64,000 nt of DNA from JAJECS01 sp965198185 (GTDB lineage: Bacteria; Chloroflexota; UBA11872). The notes under the pieces are model-generated. The model had not been told where the DNA came from. It made no database searches and worked only from the letters and a program-made list of their open reading frames with translations. Positions 16,115 through 29,588 of the stretch are shown here, one piece after another. A program made the position numbers and the translations under genes. Numbering within the stretch: the stretch's first letter is position 1; the number at the start of each line of letters is the position of its first letter. The stretch spans positions 124,001 to 188,000 of the forward strand of contig CBDAOU010000001.1 of the NCBI GenBank assembly GCA_965198185.1. Reading direction: 5' to 3'.

Positions 16115-16954
16115 GTGAGCACCGTGTCCGACGGGTCCAACCAATCCGTCGATCCCATCGACTCCTACGCCGCCGCCAATCGCGTCGCCTGGGACGCGAT
16201 TGCGGAAAAGCGACAGAAGATCTGGCCGCCGGCCAACTTCTTCGCCCAGGGCGGATCAGTGCTCGACGAGCGCGATCGCGACGCCGCCGGCGACGTTCGA
16301 GGGCTGCGTCTTTGCCATCTGCAATGCGGGAGTGGTGCGGAAGCGCTGTCGTGGGCGAACGCCGGGGCCGAGGTGACAGGCGTTGATATCAGCCCCAAGC
16401 AGATCGCCTTGGCGTCCGCCAAGGCGACGGCGGCCGGCATCTCCGCCAATTACGTCGTCTCTGACGTCGATGCGCTCTCCAAGGCGCCGCTGCGCCCCGA
16501 GTCATTCGACATCGTCTACACCGGCGGCGGCGCGCTGGTCTGGATTCCGAACCTCGAACGCTGGGCGTCGTCGGTTCACCGGCTGCTCAAGCCCGGCGGA
16601 CGGTTCATCTGCCGGGAGGAGCACCCGGTTATTGTCTGCGTCGAGGTGCGTGAGGGCTTGATCGCGCTCACCGAGGACTATTTCGACCGGCGGCCCGAGG
16701 CGTCCACGGGATGGCTGCACTTCGCCGGCGGCGAGAGCGCCCCTGAAACGACATGGGAGTTCACCTGGACCCTGGGCGACATCGTCACAAGCCTGGCGCA
16801 GGCCGGTCTCCGCATCGAACGCTTGGCCGAGTTCCCGAGCACGGCTTCATGGCGTTTCGGCGACGATTTGGACCGAGTTCGCCGACTTCCGGGCTCGTTT
16901 CTCCTCGTTGCCAGCAAGCCGACAACCGGAGCCGAGGCGCCTGAGAGCCGTTGA
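16115..16954 (+). CDS. Class I SAM-dependent methyltransferase
   Basis: 279 residues from GTG 16115, 22 bp after the dioxygenase; GTG 16124 is an alternative. Motif I is degenerate but clear (LCHLQCGSGAEALSWANAGAEVTGVDIS), with the acidic D at the end of strand 2. It is followed by VVSDVDAL and FDIVYTGGGALVWIPNLERWASSVHRLLKPGGRFICRE. This pattern fits the methyltransferase-11 type small-molecule methylases. The likely substrate is a metabolite handled by the upstream oxygenase, based on proximity only. Confidence 0.88.
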   Translation: MSTVSDGSNQSVDPIDSYAAANRVAWDAIAEKRQKIWPPANFFAQGGSVLDERDRDAAGDVRGLRLCHLQCGSGAEALSWANAGAEVTGVDISPKQIALASAKATAAGISANYVVSDVDALSKAPLRPESFDIVYTGGGALVWIPNLERWASSVHRLLKPGGRFICREEHPVIVCVEVREGLIALTEDYFDRRPEASTGWLHFAGGESAPETTWEFTWTLGDIVTSLAQAGLRIERLAEFPSTASWRFGDDLDRVRRLPGSFLLVASKPTTGAEAPESR

Positions 16955-17059
16955 CACGAAGCTCCGACGGCACGCGCGCGAACGGTGCGAAGCCACAACT
17001 CCGAGTACTATCGGGAGCAGGGGAAGCGCTAAACCGTCAACCAGGAAGAACGGGTTGAC

Positions 17060-17887
17060 ATGACGCTCAAGAGACTTGGCATTCCCGCAATAGCCGTCGC
17101 GGTCATCGTGCTTTTGGGCGCGGCTACGGCGGGAGTGCTCGCCGCCAGAGCGACCGTGACTTCCGATCTCACGGTCGAAGACTCGCCGACGCCCGGATCG
17201 CTCGCCAAGATCGCGGGTGCTGCATCGGCGCCTGCGGTCGAATCCTCGCCGGCGTCCATCGCCGAGCCCTCGCCCGAGCCCGCGACCGAGCTCACACCGG
17301 CGCCCACGGCCAAGCCCACGCCGGCGCCCACGGAGCCGCCGATTGAGATTCCCAACCGGCGGTCAGTGGCAAAGTCCGAGGCCGCGATCGTCGAACCCAC
17401 GGTGGCAACGAAGGATTCCGAATCGGAGGACACCGGGCAGGGAACGGTTTATACGTGGAGGGACGGGCGAGCGACGCGGCGGGTGGTCCTGCAGAACGAC
17501 CTGGTTCTACAGCAGGCGGCGGATAGCCGTCCGGGTGACGTAGTGATTGCGAGCGTGGGCGACGACAGCATCGTTCGCCGACAAGCCAGGCACGGCGCGG
17601 ACGCCGGCCCGGTGTTTCGATCCGAATCGGGCGGTGAACTTATGGCGCTTCCCGGCGGCGTCTTGTTGGTCCTAACTCCCGCATGGGGTCAGACCGAGGT
17701 CACGAGCTTCTTCGATCGAAACAACATCGCCGCGGACCGACGAACGGCCCTGGGGACCCTGCCCAACGGCTTCCGGATTGCGACGGAGCCCGGTTTCCCG
17801 TCACTGAATCTGGCGAACGCGCTGGCAGTGCAGGACAGCGTGGTGCTGGCCAATCCCAACTGGTGGCGGGAAGTCGAGACAAAGTGA
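17060..17887 (+). CDS. Membrane-anchored stand-alone subtilase prodomain-like protein
   Basis: 275 residues. A single N-terminal hydrophobic anchor or signal (residues 8-30) is followed by a Pro/Ala/Thr-rich spacer (45-100) and a C-terminal domain (130-272). That domain begins VYTWRDGRATRRVVLQNDLVL and ends LANALAVQDSVVLANPNWW. Its layout matches the prodomain that precedes the catalytic domain of bacterial kexin-type S8 proteases: a WRDG entry strand, a central beta segment (GGVLLVLTPAW) and a closing 'V..A.PNW'. The gene at 17935 encodes such a protease 47 bp downstream, without an obvious prodomain of its own. The prodomain may therefore act in trans as folding helper and inhibitor. This is an inference from pattern. 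Confidence 0.65.
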   Translation: MTLKRLGIPAIAVAVIVLLGAATAGVLAARATVTSDLTVEDSPTPGSLAKIAGAASAPAVESSPASIAEPSPEPATELTPAPTAKPTPAPTEPPIEIPNRRSVAKSEAAIVEPTVATKDSESEDTGQGTVYTWRDGRATRRVVLQNDLVLQQAADSRPGDVVIASVGDDSIVRRQARHGADAGPVFRSESGGELMALPGGVLLVLTPAWGQTEVTSFFDRNNIAADRRTALGTLPNGFRIATEPGFPSLNLANALAVQDSVVLANPNWWREVETK

Positions 17888-20800
17888 AGGCGCCGCCGCA
17901 TTTGTAGGTTGTCTGCCGCTCGGCCGCTCGCGCATTGCGCCGCCCGGCAAAGTCGCCAGTGATCCCCGGCTCTCAGCGCGGGCGTGGGGCAGCTCGCAGC
18001 GTCATCAGCGTTAAAGCCGCGGCACATCGATTGCCAGCGGCGGTGCTCGCCGTGCTCCTCGGCCTCCTCCTGGCATTTGGCGGCGCCCGCGCCGGTCACA
18101 GCGTGCCCCACGCTCCAGCCATTACGACGATTACGCCGGCCGGCGGCTCCCTCACCGTCGTGTGGACCGCGCCCACGGACACCGGCAACTCCGCGATCAC
18201 GGCCTACGACGTGCGCACCATCGAAACCGACGCCACCGACAAGGCCGACGACAAATGGGACGTGGTCGATGACTCCTGGACCTCAGGCGACCTGACGCAC
18301 ACCGTCACCGGGCTCACCGCCGACGTCGAGGTCGACGTGCAGGTGCGCGCGGTCAACACCGACGGCGACGGCGACTGGTCGGCCACGGAGAGCGAAAAGC
18401 CGCTGATCGAGGCGCCGTCCATCACCTCGGTCACCGTCGGCGATACATCCCTGACCCTGTCTTGGAGCGCGCCCACCAATATCGACGATGACGACATCAC
18501 CGCTTACGACCTGCGCTATATCGAGACCGCGGCGACAGACAAGGCTGACGACAAGTGGTCCGTGATTGAGGCCGCGACATCCGGCGCAGTACGCGTCGTC
18601 CTGGGCGGCCTGACTAACGGCACGGGCTATGACGTGCAGGTGCGCGCCGTGTCGGCCAGCCCCGGCGTGTGGTCCGCCACCGCCACCGGCACACCCGCCG
18701 AGCACGGCGACACGCGGGCGGACGCAACCGAGGTGGCGCTGCAGTCGCGCGTGGGCGGCGCCATCGATCCCGGGACCGACGTGGACTTCTTCGAGCTGGA
18801 GGTGACCGAGGAAACAGGCATCCTCATCTTCACCTTGGGAGCTTTGGACACAGTGGGTGAGCTCCAAGACAACAATGGCAACATCATCGAGGAGAACGAC
18901 GATGGCGGCGCCTCGCACGGTCCAACGAATCTCCTCATTTGGGCAACACTCGAAGCTGGGACGTACTACATAAAAGTCACCAGTTTCAATCAAGCAACCG
19001 GCGCCTACGTGCTGCGGACCAGAGGCATTCAAGACTCGACAGGCCTAAGCGACGCGCGACCGATCGAAGTGGGTGGCTTTGAGAACGGGATCATCGATCC
19101 CTACGGCGACGAGGATTACTTCAAACTTGAGTTATCGGAAGAGACCGGAGTCATCATATATATGACGGGTGACATCAACGATTCGTACGGTGAGCTTCTG
19201 AATAACAGTGGAACGAGGCTTTTATCGAATGACGATGGATTTATGCTGCCCGACTACGATGCATTCCTGCTACGGGAGAAACTCGCAGCGGGCACGTATT
19301 TTATTAAGGTCAAGAGTGTCTACTCAGATGATGACGGAGTTTATTCGCTATATGTCGACACGTTCGAGGAGCCGGGCAGCACCACTGCCGACGCACAAGT
19401 CCTGAGCTACGGCGACTATCGCGCGGGACGGATCGACCCCTCGACCGACGTGGACTATTTTCGCCTTGACCTTTCCGAAGAGACCTATGTGTACGTCCAC
19501 GCCGTCAGCGCGACGGTGCAACTCGACGGGACGTTGTTGGACGACAGCAGCAACGCGGTCCAAGCGACGCATTATGAGGTTGCGGGCGGGACGAACGACG
19601 CCTGGGTCTACGCCGTCCGCGACAAGCTCGATGCGGGAACCTACTACATCAAAATGGCCCGTTCCGGCGGCGCCGACACTGGGTCCTACACGCTAATCGC
19701 GCTTACGGAATCGGGATATCCGAGTTTCGTCAGCAGCTGTGAGGGAATCACCACCACTTACAGCGACCCCTTGTATGGCTGCCAGTGGCATCTGAACAAC
19801 ACGGGCCAGCGCGGCGGCACGTCGGGCGAGGACATCGACGTCGAGGACGCCTGGGCCACCAACCTGGGGGCCGGCGTCAGCGTGGCTGTTGTCGACAACG
19901 GCCTTGACTACGAGCACGAAGACTTGCGCGACAACGTCGACACGAGTCGAAACCATGACTACCGAAGCGGAACCGAACTCCTCAATCCGCTCTACTCCCA
20001 TGGCACGCGAGTGGCGGGAATCATCGCGGCGCGTGACAACAGCGTGGGCATGCGTGGGGTGGCCCCCCGCGCCACGATCTACGGCTACAACTTCCTGCGA
20101 TCGAGTTCTGACGCCAACAGCTATGACGCTGCGACCCGCCACATGGCCACCACGGCCGTCAACAACAACAGTTGGGGTCCACGCGATGGACCCGGATTGA
20201 GCGCCGCTCCGTCGATTTGGGAAACGGGCATCGATTCGGGGACGAGCACCGGACTCGGCGGCAAGGGCGTTTTCTACGTCTTCACCGGCGGCAACGGCGC
20301 GCTCAGAGGCGACAACTCCAACTTCGACGGGTTCGCCAACTATTACGGCGTGACCGCGGTCTGCGCCGTGAACGACCGAGGCTGGCGGTCGATCTACTCC
20401 GAGCAGGGCGCAAACCTTTGGATTTGCGCGCCCTCGAGCGGTGGGGCGGGCATTGCCACCGTCACCAACAACGATCGCTACACCGGGAGCTTCGGCGGCA
20501 CGTCCGCCGCCGCGCCCATGGTCTCGGGTGTGGCCGCGCTGATGCGAAGCGCCAACACGAATCTCACCTGGCGGGACGTGAAGCTGATCCTGGCTGCGTC
20601 CGCGCGCAAGAACGACGCGAGCGATTCAGGCTGGGAAACCGGCGGCATCAAGTACGGCTCCTCCACGGAGCACTACAACTTCAACCACGAGTACGGCTTC
20701 GGCGTGGTGGATGCCAAGGCCGCATTGGATCTGGCCGGCAGCTGGACCAACGTTCCGACGATGGTTGAGGAAACCGCGGATTCCACCGGATCCGCACTCA

Positions 20801-21437
20801 ATATCCCCGACACCGCCACGACGGTTACGAGCAGCATCACGATGGAGTCCGACATGGAGTTCATCGAGTTCGTCGAAATCAATACGGAATTTGACGCTCG
20901 CTCCTTCCGGGATCTGCGCGTGGAGCTGGTATCCCCGTCAGGCGCGGTCTCCGTGTTGGCCGTTCCCCTGCCGAACCCCAAGCGGCGCTACGGCCTGCGG
21001 GAGAGCTTTCGCTTCGGCTCGGCCCGACACCTGGGTGAGAAGCCTGCCGGCACATGGACGCTGCGCATCACCGACCGCGTATCCGGCGGTAGCACCGGGA
21101 CGCTCACGTCGTGGAGTCTCACCATCTACGGGCACAACTCGGCACCCGGTACGGTCAGCCTGTCCGCGCTCCGGCCCCAGGTCGATTCGCAGCTCACCGC
21201 CTCGCTGACCGACGCCGACAACAGCATCTCTGGCCTGACCTGGGTCTGGGAGCGCTCACTCGACCAAAGCACTTGGACCACCATCAGCGGGGCTACCGCA
21301 GCCGCCTACACCCCGATCACGGCCGACCTTCACCACTACCTGCGGGCCACGGCCTCGTACAGCGATGGACACGGCCCGGGCAAGACCGCCGAGGGCGTCT
21401 CGGCGAACCCGGTGCAGGCAGCGCCGCCCAGTGAACC

Positions 21438-23969
<2,532 letters not shown>

Positions 23970-24106
23970 TCCCCGCGAATCCCGCTTCCGGTTCAGCAGG
24001 CCCACTCACGAACCAGATCGAGCCGTGCAATGGTCCGTCGGGTGATTTCGCGTCGGCGGTGAGGCTTGCGCCCGGTCCGACCTAACCCGCTCGATCCGCC
24101 GCCGCG

Positions 24107-25816
24107 TCATTGGTCTGGGCCCGACGCAAACGCGGCGAACCGCCCGCCGGCTCCGAGAAGCTCGGCCGGCGCCCCCTGCTCAAGCACCTGGCCTCGATCC
24201 ATCACGACAATCCGGTCCGCGCCCATCACCGTTTCGATCCGGTGGGTGACCACAATCAACGTTCGACCTTGGCGCGACGCGGCAAGCGCGCGCCGCAGGT
24301 CGCGCTCGGTGACCACGTCCAGGGAGGCCGTGGCTTCGTCCAGAATGAGCAGGCGCGGATCTCGCAGCAGCGCGCGGGCGATGGCGATCCGCTGTCGCTC
24401 GCCGGCGGAAATACTCTGGCCGAGCTCGCCAACAATGGTCTCGAGCCCTTGCGGCAGTCTGGCCAGGAAGTCGTCGAGCTGGGCGTCCCGCAGCGCCTGT
24501 CGCAACTCCGCGTCACCGGCCGTGCCCGTCGGGTAGCGGATGTTGTCGGCGATGGTCGCGTCCCACAGCTTGGGCTCCTGGGGCACGAAGCCGACCTGCC
24601 GGCGCAGCCACGAGAGATCGATCTCGAGCGCGTCGATGCCGTCGACATGCACCGATCCCGCATGCGGCGCATAGAGGCCAACCAGCAGGTCCAGCAGCGT
24701 CGACTTGCCGCTGCCGGTTTCTCCCACGATGCCAAGGAATTCGCCCGGGTGGACCGAAAACGAGACACCGAAGACGCCCGCGTCTTCCCGCGCATAGCGG
24801 AAGGTGGCCTTGCGAAACTCAACGCGAGAACCTGAATCGACCGCCGGGAGGCGCGGCGTCCTGCCTCCAGTCCGCTCGGGTGCCAGACCAAACACATCGT
24901 CCATGCGCTCGTATTCGGCCTCGATCCGCGCCCGGTTCCCCTGGAGCGTCAGCAGGCGCTGCAGGGATACATAGGCCCGAGGCACCAGCGCCACCGCCGC
25001 GATCAGCCCGCCGAGCGACAAGTGGCCACCCGCGATGAGGACGGCGCCAACCCCAAATGCCGCCGCCGTCACCAGCGCCTGGGCCGCCGCGCCGCTGTGG
25101 GCGATCACCAGGTCGTGCAGGACGATGTCCTTGGCCTTCTCGCGCCAATGCTCGTCGAGCCATCGAAGCCATCGTTGACGCTCCCGTTCCGCGGCGTCGA
25201 ACACGCGGACGACCCGCATGCCCGCGAGCACCTCCTGAAGGAATATCTGCCCGCGTTCCAGATGACGCCCGAACCGTCGGTCAAGGCGTGTGGAGAGGGG
25301 CCCGAGGCGGGCAACGCCAAGCGTCACCGCCGGGATGGCAACGAAGGCCAGGACTCCGAGCGGCCAGGCCAGCACCAGCATGGCCGTCAGCGCGGCGACC
25401 ATGACCAGGGCCTGAGAGATCGCGGGCAGCAGCGATACGGATACGTACCACTCACCGATCCGCCCGCAGGATCTCGTTAATCGAAATACGAGCTGCTCGG
25501 ACGGAACCTGCTCAAGCTCGGCCAGTTCGGCAGCCGCGATGCAGTCGAAGGCCTGACGGCGGAGGCGCCTCGACACACGCTCACCGATTGCCCCCCGCAT
25601 GTAGCTCTCGCTGGACCCGAGGATGAGCTGCGCCAGTGCCGCTCCGGCCATCCCGCCGGCGAGGACCGCCGCCAATCCGAGGTCACCGCCGGGCAGGGCG
25701 TGATCGATCAGGGCAGCGACAAGCACGGCCGGAACAATGCTGACGGCGGCGCCGCCCAGCATGAGCCCCACCGTGAGCGCCACGGCGCGCCAGCGCCGCC
25801 GAAGCTCCTGCCGCAC
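24107..25816 (-). CDS. ABC exporter, fused membrane and ATPase domains
   Basis: 569 residues from GTG 25816. N-terminal half is a six-helix ABC transmembrane domain (about residues 10-310). The ATPase half has Walker A GETGSGKST (365-373), Q-loop VGFVPQEP, signature GQSISAGERQ (variant SISAG instead of LSGGQ, 468-472), Walker B LLILDEATASLD (489-500) and switch H525. It works as a dimer; its cargo (lipid, peptide or drug) cannot be inferred. The frame remains open for about 30 codons upstream (TIGDLTPWIPAPA), so the N-terminus may be longer if an unusual start is used. It is convergent with the giant protease gene. Confidence 0.9.
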   Translation of the reverse strand: MRQELRRRWRAVALTVGLMLGGAAVSIVPAVLVAALIDHALPGGDLGLAAVLAGGMAGAALAQLILGSSESYMRGAIGERVSRRLRRQAFDCIAAAELAELEQVPSEQLVFRLTRSCGRIGEWYVSVSLLPAISQALVMVAALTAMLVLAWPLGVLAFVAIPAVTLGVARLGPLSTRLDRRFGRHLERGQIFLQEVLAGMRVVRVFDAAERERQRWLRWLDEHWREKAKDIVLHDLVIAHSGAAAQALVTAAAFGVGAVLIAGGHLSLGGLIAAVALVPRAYVSLQRLLTLQGNRARIEAEYERMDDVFGLAPERTGGRTPRLPAVDSGSRVEFRKATFRYAREDAGVFGVSFSVHPGEFLGIVGETGSGKSTLLDLLVGLYAPHAGSVHVDGIDALEIDLSWLRRQVGFVPQEPKLWDATIADNIRYPTGTAGDAELRQALRDAQLDDFLARLPQGLETIVGELGQSISAGERQRIAIARALLRDPRLLILDEATASLDVVTERDLRRALAASRQGRTLIVVTHRIETVMGADRIVVMDRGQVLEQGAPAELLGAGGRFAAFASGPDQ

Positions 25817-26136
25817 GATGGCGGCCGACTCCGATGCTTTGGGAGCTTCGGGCTTTGTGGCGATGGCGGGTGCAGGAATCCATGGCGTCAGGTCTCCAAT
25901 AGTCTGGCGGCAATTCCCGCCGCCGTCAGTGCCGATTCCCGCCGAGAATTCTGCAAACCGGGGCTACAATGAAGTGGGCCAAAAGAGCGGCTTCCGCAGG
26001 GCGTCTGTCGCTTAGCCGGACCGGTTGCTGCTGCCGCGGCTCTGCGCCGACGCTAGCCTGTCCCCTCGCGTCGAAGCACGACGGCGTCCGCATACAGCGG
26101 TTTGGGTAAAGCGCCATACGGGGCAGAGAGGCTCCG
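25817..26136. other. 320-bp divergent interval between ABC exporter and HIT gene
   Basis: No supported gene. It should hold promoters for both divergent genes. The frame of the ABC exporter stays open into this region, leaving its exact start uncertain. Confidence 0.4.
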
Positions 26137-26616
26137 ATGCCAGATTCGCCTGAGATTTGGATGCCGCGCGAGCGCTGGGACGCGCTGGTTCGCGGCGAGG
26201 GTTGTCCGCTGTGCCGGGCGGTCGCCACCGATGTGTTGTCTGATGCCTATGGGCATACCGTTGCGGATCTGGAGTTGGGCCGCCTTCGGCTCAGTCGCAA
26301 CCAGTACGTCAGCGGCTATGCCGTGCTCATTTGCAAACGGCATGTCCGCGAGCCTTACGAGTTGACACGCGATGAGCGCGCCCGCTTCTTCGAAGAGGTG
26401 GTGCGGAGCGCTCAAGCGCTGGAGCGAGTCTTCAAGCCGGACAAGATGAACTTCGAGATCTTGGGGAATGCCATCCCCCATCTGCATTGCCATCTCGTGC
26501 CGAGGTACTACGGCGACCCGGCGCCCAGCAAACCCATCAACCCGGACGCGGAAACACGCCATCTGCCCGGGGAAGAGTATGAACGGTTGGTTCTGGCGAT
26601 TCGCGCGGAGCTCTAG
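26137..26616 (+). CDS. HIT family hydrolase
   Basis: 159 residues from ATG 26137, preceded by GAGAGG. Near the N-terminus CPLC could be half of a structural zinc site. The histidine triad is H115-L-H117-C-H119-L-V (AIPHLHCHLVPRYYG), with the middle of the fold marked by GYAVLICKRHVREPYEL. HIT proteins hydrolyse nucleotide phosphoramidates or dinucleoside polyphosphates. Single gene; its stop at 26616 falls inside the left copy of a 47-bp direct repeat that bounds a transposase remnant. Confidence 0.93.
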   Translation: MPDSPEIWMPRERWDALVRGEGCPLCRAVATDVLSDAYGHTVADLELGRLRLSRNQYVSGYAVLICKRHVREPYELTRDERARFFEEVVRSAQALERVFKPDKMNFEILGNAIPHLHCHLVPRYYGDPAPSKPINPDAETRHLPGEEYERLVLAIRAEL

Positions 26617-26661
26617 GAGGTACTTCCGAGCCTCGTATTCGTCCCAAGAGCCCGGCGTCGC
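26615..26661. repeat. Direct repeat, left copy (47 bp)
   Basis: Starts AGGAGGTACTTCCGAGCCTC and matches 27440-27486 apart from two single-base indels. The pair brackets about 780 bp of transposase-derived sequence. Confidence 0.85.
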
Positions 26662-27439
26662 CTCGGTCGCGACGCGCTCGGCGCGCTCGATGAAGCGAAT
26701 GAGGAGCGCGCGCAGGTCAGAAGCGCTGGCCGTCGGTTGCGTGAGCCGTTCTCGGTCCGGACCGTGATGCTGCTCCAGGCGTGCGAGCGGTAGGCGGGCC
26801 CGTTATCCGTCATCACCGCCCGCACCGTGATGCCCTGGGCGCGGAACCAGGCCCGCGTGCGGTCCAGGAAGGCCAGGGCATCCGTCTGGCCAGTGACCCG
26901 CACCTCCCGTAGGAGCCGAGTGGCCTCGAAGCCATCGTGCCAGCCGGCCGCGTGGCCGGCGGTACCGTCGCCGGTGATGCGCGCCAGCCAGGCCCCAGCT
27001 TCTTGCTCGGCAGCGCTGAGTTGCGCTCATCGACGACCGCCGCGGGCATGCCAGCGCGAGCAGCCCCGCCGCCAGCACCTTGCCCACCGGGCCGGATCTC
27101 CCCAGCCGCGAGCGTGACGGGGCCGGCCCCGCTGCGCTCCCAATCCACCCAGCGCAAACGGCCCGTCGTCGCACCAGAGGGCGTTCGCCAGCTTGGATCC
27201 ACACCAGCGATAGCGGCACGCTGGCCCGGCTCGGGTCCGACGGCCTGTGGGCGGCACTGATCCGGCGCAGTACCCCAGCCACCAGGCGACCGCGCGGCAC
27301 CGCGTCTCGCAACGAATAGCGCATCCTGCGGGCATCGCGTGGCATCATCCAAGGACCTCCTGCGGGACCTTGGTGCCTGATAACCCCAAGCGGTGGAGGT
27401 TCCGCTGCTTCAGGTGTCGCAGGTGTGATAGTCAGCATC
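26662..27439 (-). pseudogene. Degraded IS481-type transposase remnant
   Basis: On the minus strand at about 26770-26903 one frame encodes DALAFLDRTRAWFRAQGITV, then RAVMTDNGPAYRSHAW. That is the DDE integrase-core segment of IS481/IS3-like transposases (second Asp in TDNG, followed by YRS). Further upstream (27000-27350) other frames carry Arg-rich, transposase-like fragments, but no frame stays open over the whole length, so several lesions are present. Downstream of the TDNG block the frame is lost within about 40 bp. No terminal inverted repeats were seen. It is bounded by the 47-bp direct repeats at 26615 and 27440 and lies between the HIT gene and a frameshifted isomerase gene. Confidence 0.65.
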
Positions 27440-27486
27440 AGGAGGTCACTTCCGAGCCTCGTATTCGTCCCAAGGCCCGGCGTCGC
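27440..27486. repeat. Direct repeat, right copy (47 bp)
   Basis: Starts AGGAGGTCACTTCCGAGCCT and is the partner of 26615-26661. Far longer than the few-base target duplications IS481 elements usually make, so it probably arose by a separate duplication or by recombination. Confidence 0.85.
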
Positions 27487-27714
27487 ACGGCATGCAACCA
27501 CTCTGGTGTCCCGTGCATCACCGGCCTCCGCAGTGGTGGCGCTTGTGGCTCCGCTGACTCTCGCGAGCACACTAACAAGGCAACCACCAGGCGAGCCCCA
27601 GCGCATGAGGCCGGTTCCGTCAACGAGCTCCGATAGCTGTCGCACTGCCCGGGCGTGGACACGCACCCTCACGCTTCCGACAATCGCCGACGACTTGGAC
27701 AGCACGAGGGCGCC

Positions 27715-28562
27715 GTGAAGCTCGGCTACTTCCACAACGGGCACTTTCCGCCGATCGAGTTCGAGGACTTCGTGCGCTGGGGCGCGGCCAACGGCTATCA
27801 GGCCATCGACGTGCCGCTTTTCCAGCCCGACGCCCGTGCCATCTGCGAGCGGCACGGGCTGGAGCCGACGTCCACCACGGGCATGGTCTGCCAGCCCATC
27901 GCCACCGATGCGGCAGCCCGCACGGAGGCGGTGGCGGAGGCCCGCCGGGCGTTGGACTACGCGGCCGCGGAGCAGATTTCAATCGCGTGGCTGGGACACC
28001 AGATGGCGCCCGACTTGGGGTTCGACGCCAACGTGCGCCTGTTCGCGGACGGTGTGGCGCCGGTGCTGGATCACGCGCAGCGGGTCGGCGTCCGTCTGGT
28101 GATGGAGAACTGGGCCGACGGCGGCCGCAACCTGGCATATGCCCAGCGCACTGGGAAGCGATCTTCGACGCCGTCCCGCACGAGGCGCTGGGGCTGTGCT
28201 TCGATCCATCGCACTTGGCCTGGCTGGGCATCGACTACCTGCGTGCGGCGCGGGAGTTCGGCTCGCGCATCTACCACGCGCACGCCAAGGACACCGAGTT
28301 TCTGCCGGAGGCGCAGTACCGCTTCGGGGTGATTGGCGCCGAGCGCGGGCGCATCGGCCAGGGAACCTATCGCTTTCGGATTCCGGGATTCGGCGTGATC
28401 GACTGGCCCGCCTACATCACCACGTTGCTCGAGGTCGGCTACGACGGCCCGCTGGTCGTCGAGCACGAGGACCCGTTCTGGAGCGCCAGGACCGATCCCA
28501 CGCACGACGCGCTCAAGGGACTGGTGCTGGCCCAGCGCTTCCTGGCGCCGCTGCTGGTCTAG
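27715..28562 (+). pseudogene. Sugar-phosphate isomerase/epimerase-like TIM barrel, broken by a one-base deletion
   Basis: The N-terminal half starts at GTG 27715 (GAGGGC just upstream): MKLGYFHNGHFPPIEFEDFV ... GMVCQPIA ... AWLGHQMAPDLGF ... VRLVMENWADGGRNLAY. The C-terminal half lies in another frame to 28562: HWEAIFDAVPHEALGLCFDP, then SHLAWLGIDYLRAAREFG, YHAHAKDTEFLP and GPLVVEHEDPFW. Together they form a complete AP-endonuclease-2/xylose-isomerase-like barrel of about 283 residues with the expected metal-ligand segments (MEN, DPSH, HAHAKD, EHED). One base is missing between 28135 and 28152. The family interconverts keto/aldo sugars or epimers such as inosose and hydroxypyruvate. Either decayed or mis-sequenced. 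Confidence 0.8.
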
Positions 28563-28588
28563 ACGTTCAGCGGGCGGCGGCGAGTCGG

Positions 28589-29588
28589 CTATTCAATGGG
28601 CCAGCCGTCGGGAATTTCGTTGGCTTCAAGCGCGGACTTGATGGCTTCGGCGGCCTCGGGCGTAACCCAGCCTGTCCATACGCTCACATTGCTCTTCAGC
28701 CACCGCTGTTTCATTGATACTGGCATCCCTATTCGCAAGCCTCCATTTGCCGACTTCTTTGTAGCGCTCGAGATTCAGATTCCAGGCTCGGAGCATCTCG
28801 ACTATTTCCGGCGCCCTATCAGGAACATCTCGATGCACGGCAATCGAAATCGTCGCGGCGCGGTAGGCGCAGGCTTTGGTCGAAGCCCAGCATTCATCGC
28901 TGTACTCAGGCTCCTTCAGACGGACCAAGTCTAGCTCAGCCGCGGGATCGTTGGTTCCCCACTGATAGCCGAGCCACGGCTCCCTTTTTTCGTAAGCACC
29001 ATAGAGGTCGGCGTTCCCCGCTGCGCTGTCTCCCGGATTGATGATGTGGACGTGGTCCGAAAGTCCGTACGCCTCGATCTGCTCGGCGTTGATTTCCTCA
29101 CAAACCCAGCCTATGACGCAAGATACCAGCCGCGCTTTACCGCGCGTTTCGGCGGTGGCGAACAGAGCCTTGTACTTGTCCTCTTTCAGATCTTCGACAC
29201 TGTCCAACTCAGGATATTGTTCCTGAAGATACGCGGGGATAACGAAAGCGGACTGCCAGTCTCTGCCAAGACTCTCGCCGATCAATTCGACGTCGCCCGC
29301 TTCCAGAGCATCCACCCAGGCATCCTCCTGGTTTGGAAGCCAGATCTCCATGGTCACCTGCGTGACTATCTCGCCTCGGCGCAGCCCCTGCAGCAGGGGA
29401 AGGGTGGCGCCGAACACCAGCTCGGTGGGATAGCCATAGCCCTTTTCAACGATGTACTGGGCGATGCGATTCTGGAGCTGCGCACTGGTCCAATTCAGGT
29501 CGCTAAAGACGATGGGATCCTTCTCCGCAACGACTTCGACCTCGGAGCAGGCGGTCACGAGAATGACGGCCAGCAGCGTCATTGCCAT
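28589..29588 (-). pseudogene. Glycine betaine/proline-type ABC substrate-binding lipoprotein, frameshifted at the C-terminus
   Basis: The main frame (28626-29588) gives a lipoprotein signal ending VTAC, then an OpuAC-type binding domain (VFSDLNWTSAQLQNRIAQYI, VTMEIWLPNQEDAW, HIINPGDSAAGNADLYGAYE, EPWLGYQWGTND). After INETAV the frame goes astray. A neighbouring frame supplies the expected ending, WLKSNVSVWTGWVTPEAAEA ... IPDGWPIE with TAG at 28589, so an indel lies near 28700-28706. The start is also doubtful: MAMTLL lacks a charged n-region, while a well-spaced GGAG precedes ATG 29614 in another frame encoding MLTMARLSG, which would join by one added base. No permease or ATPase gene is adjacent. 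Confidence 0.8.
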
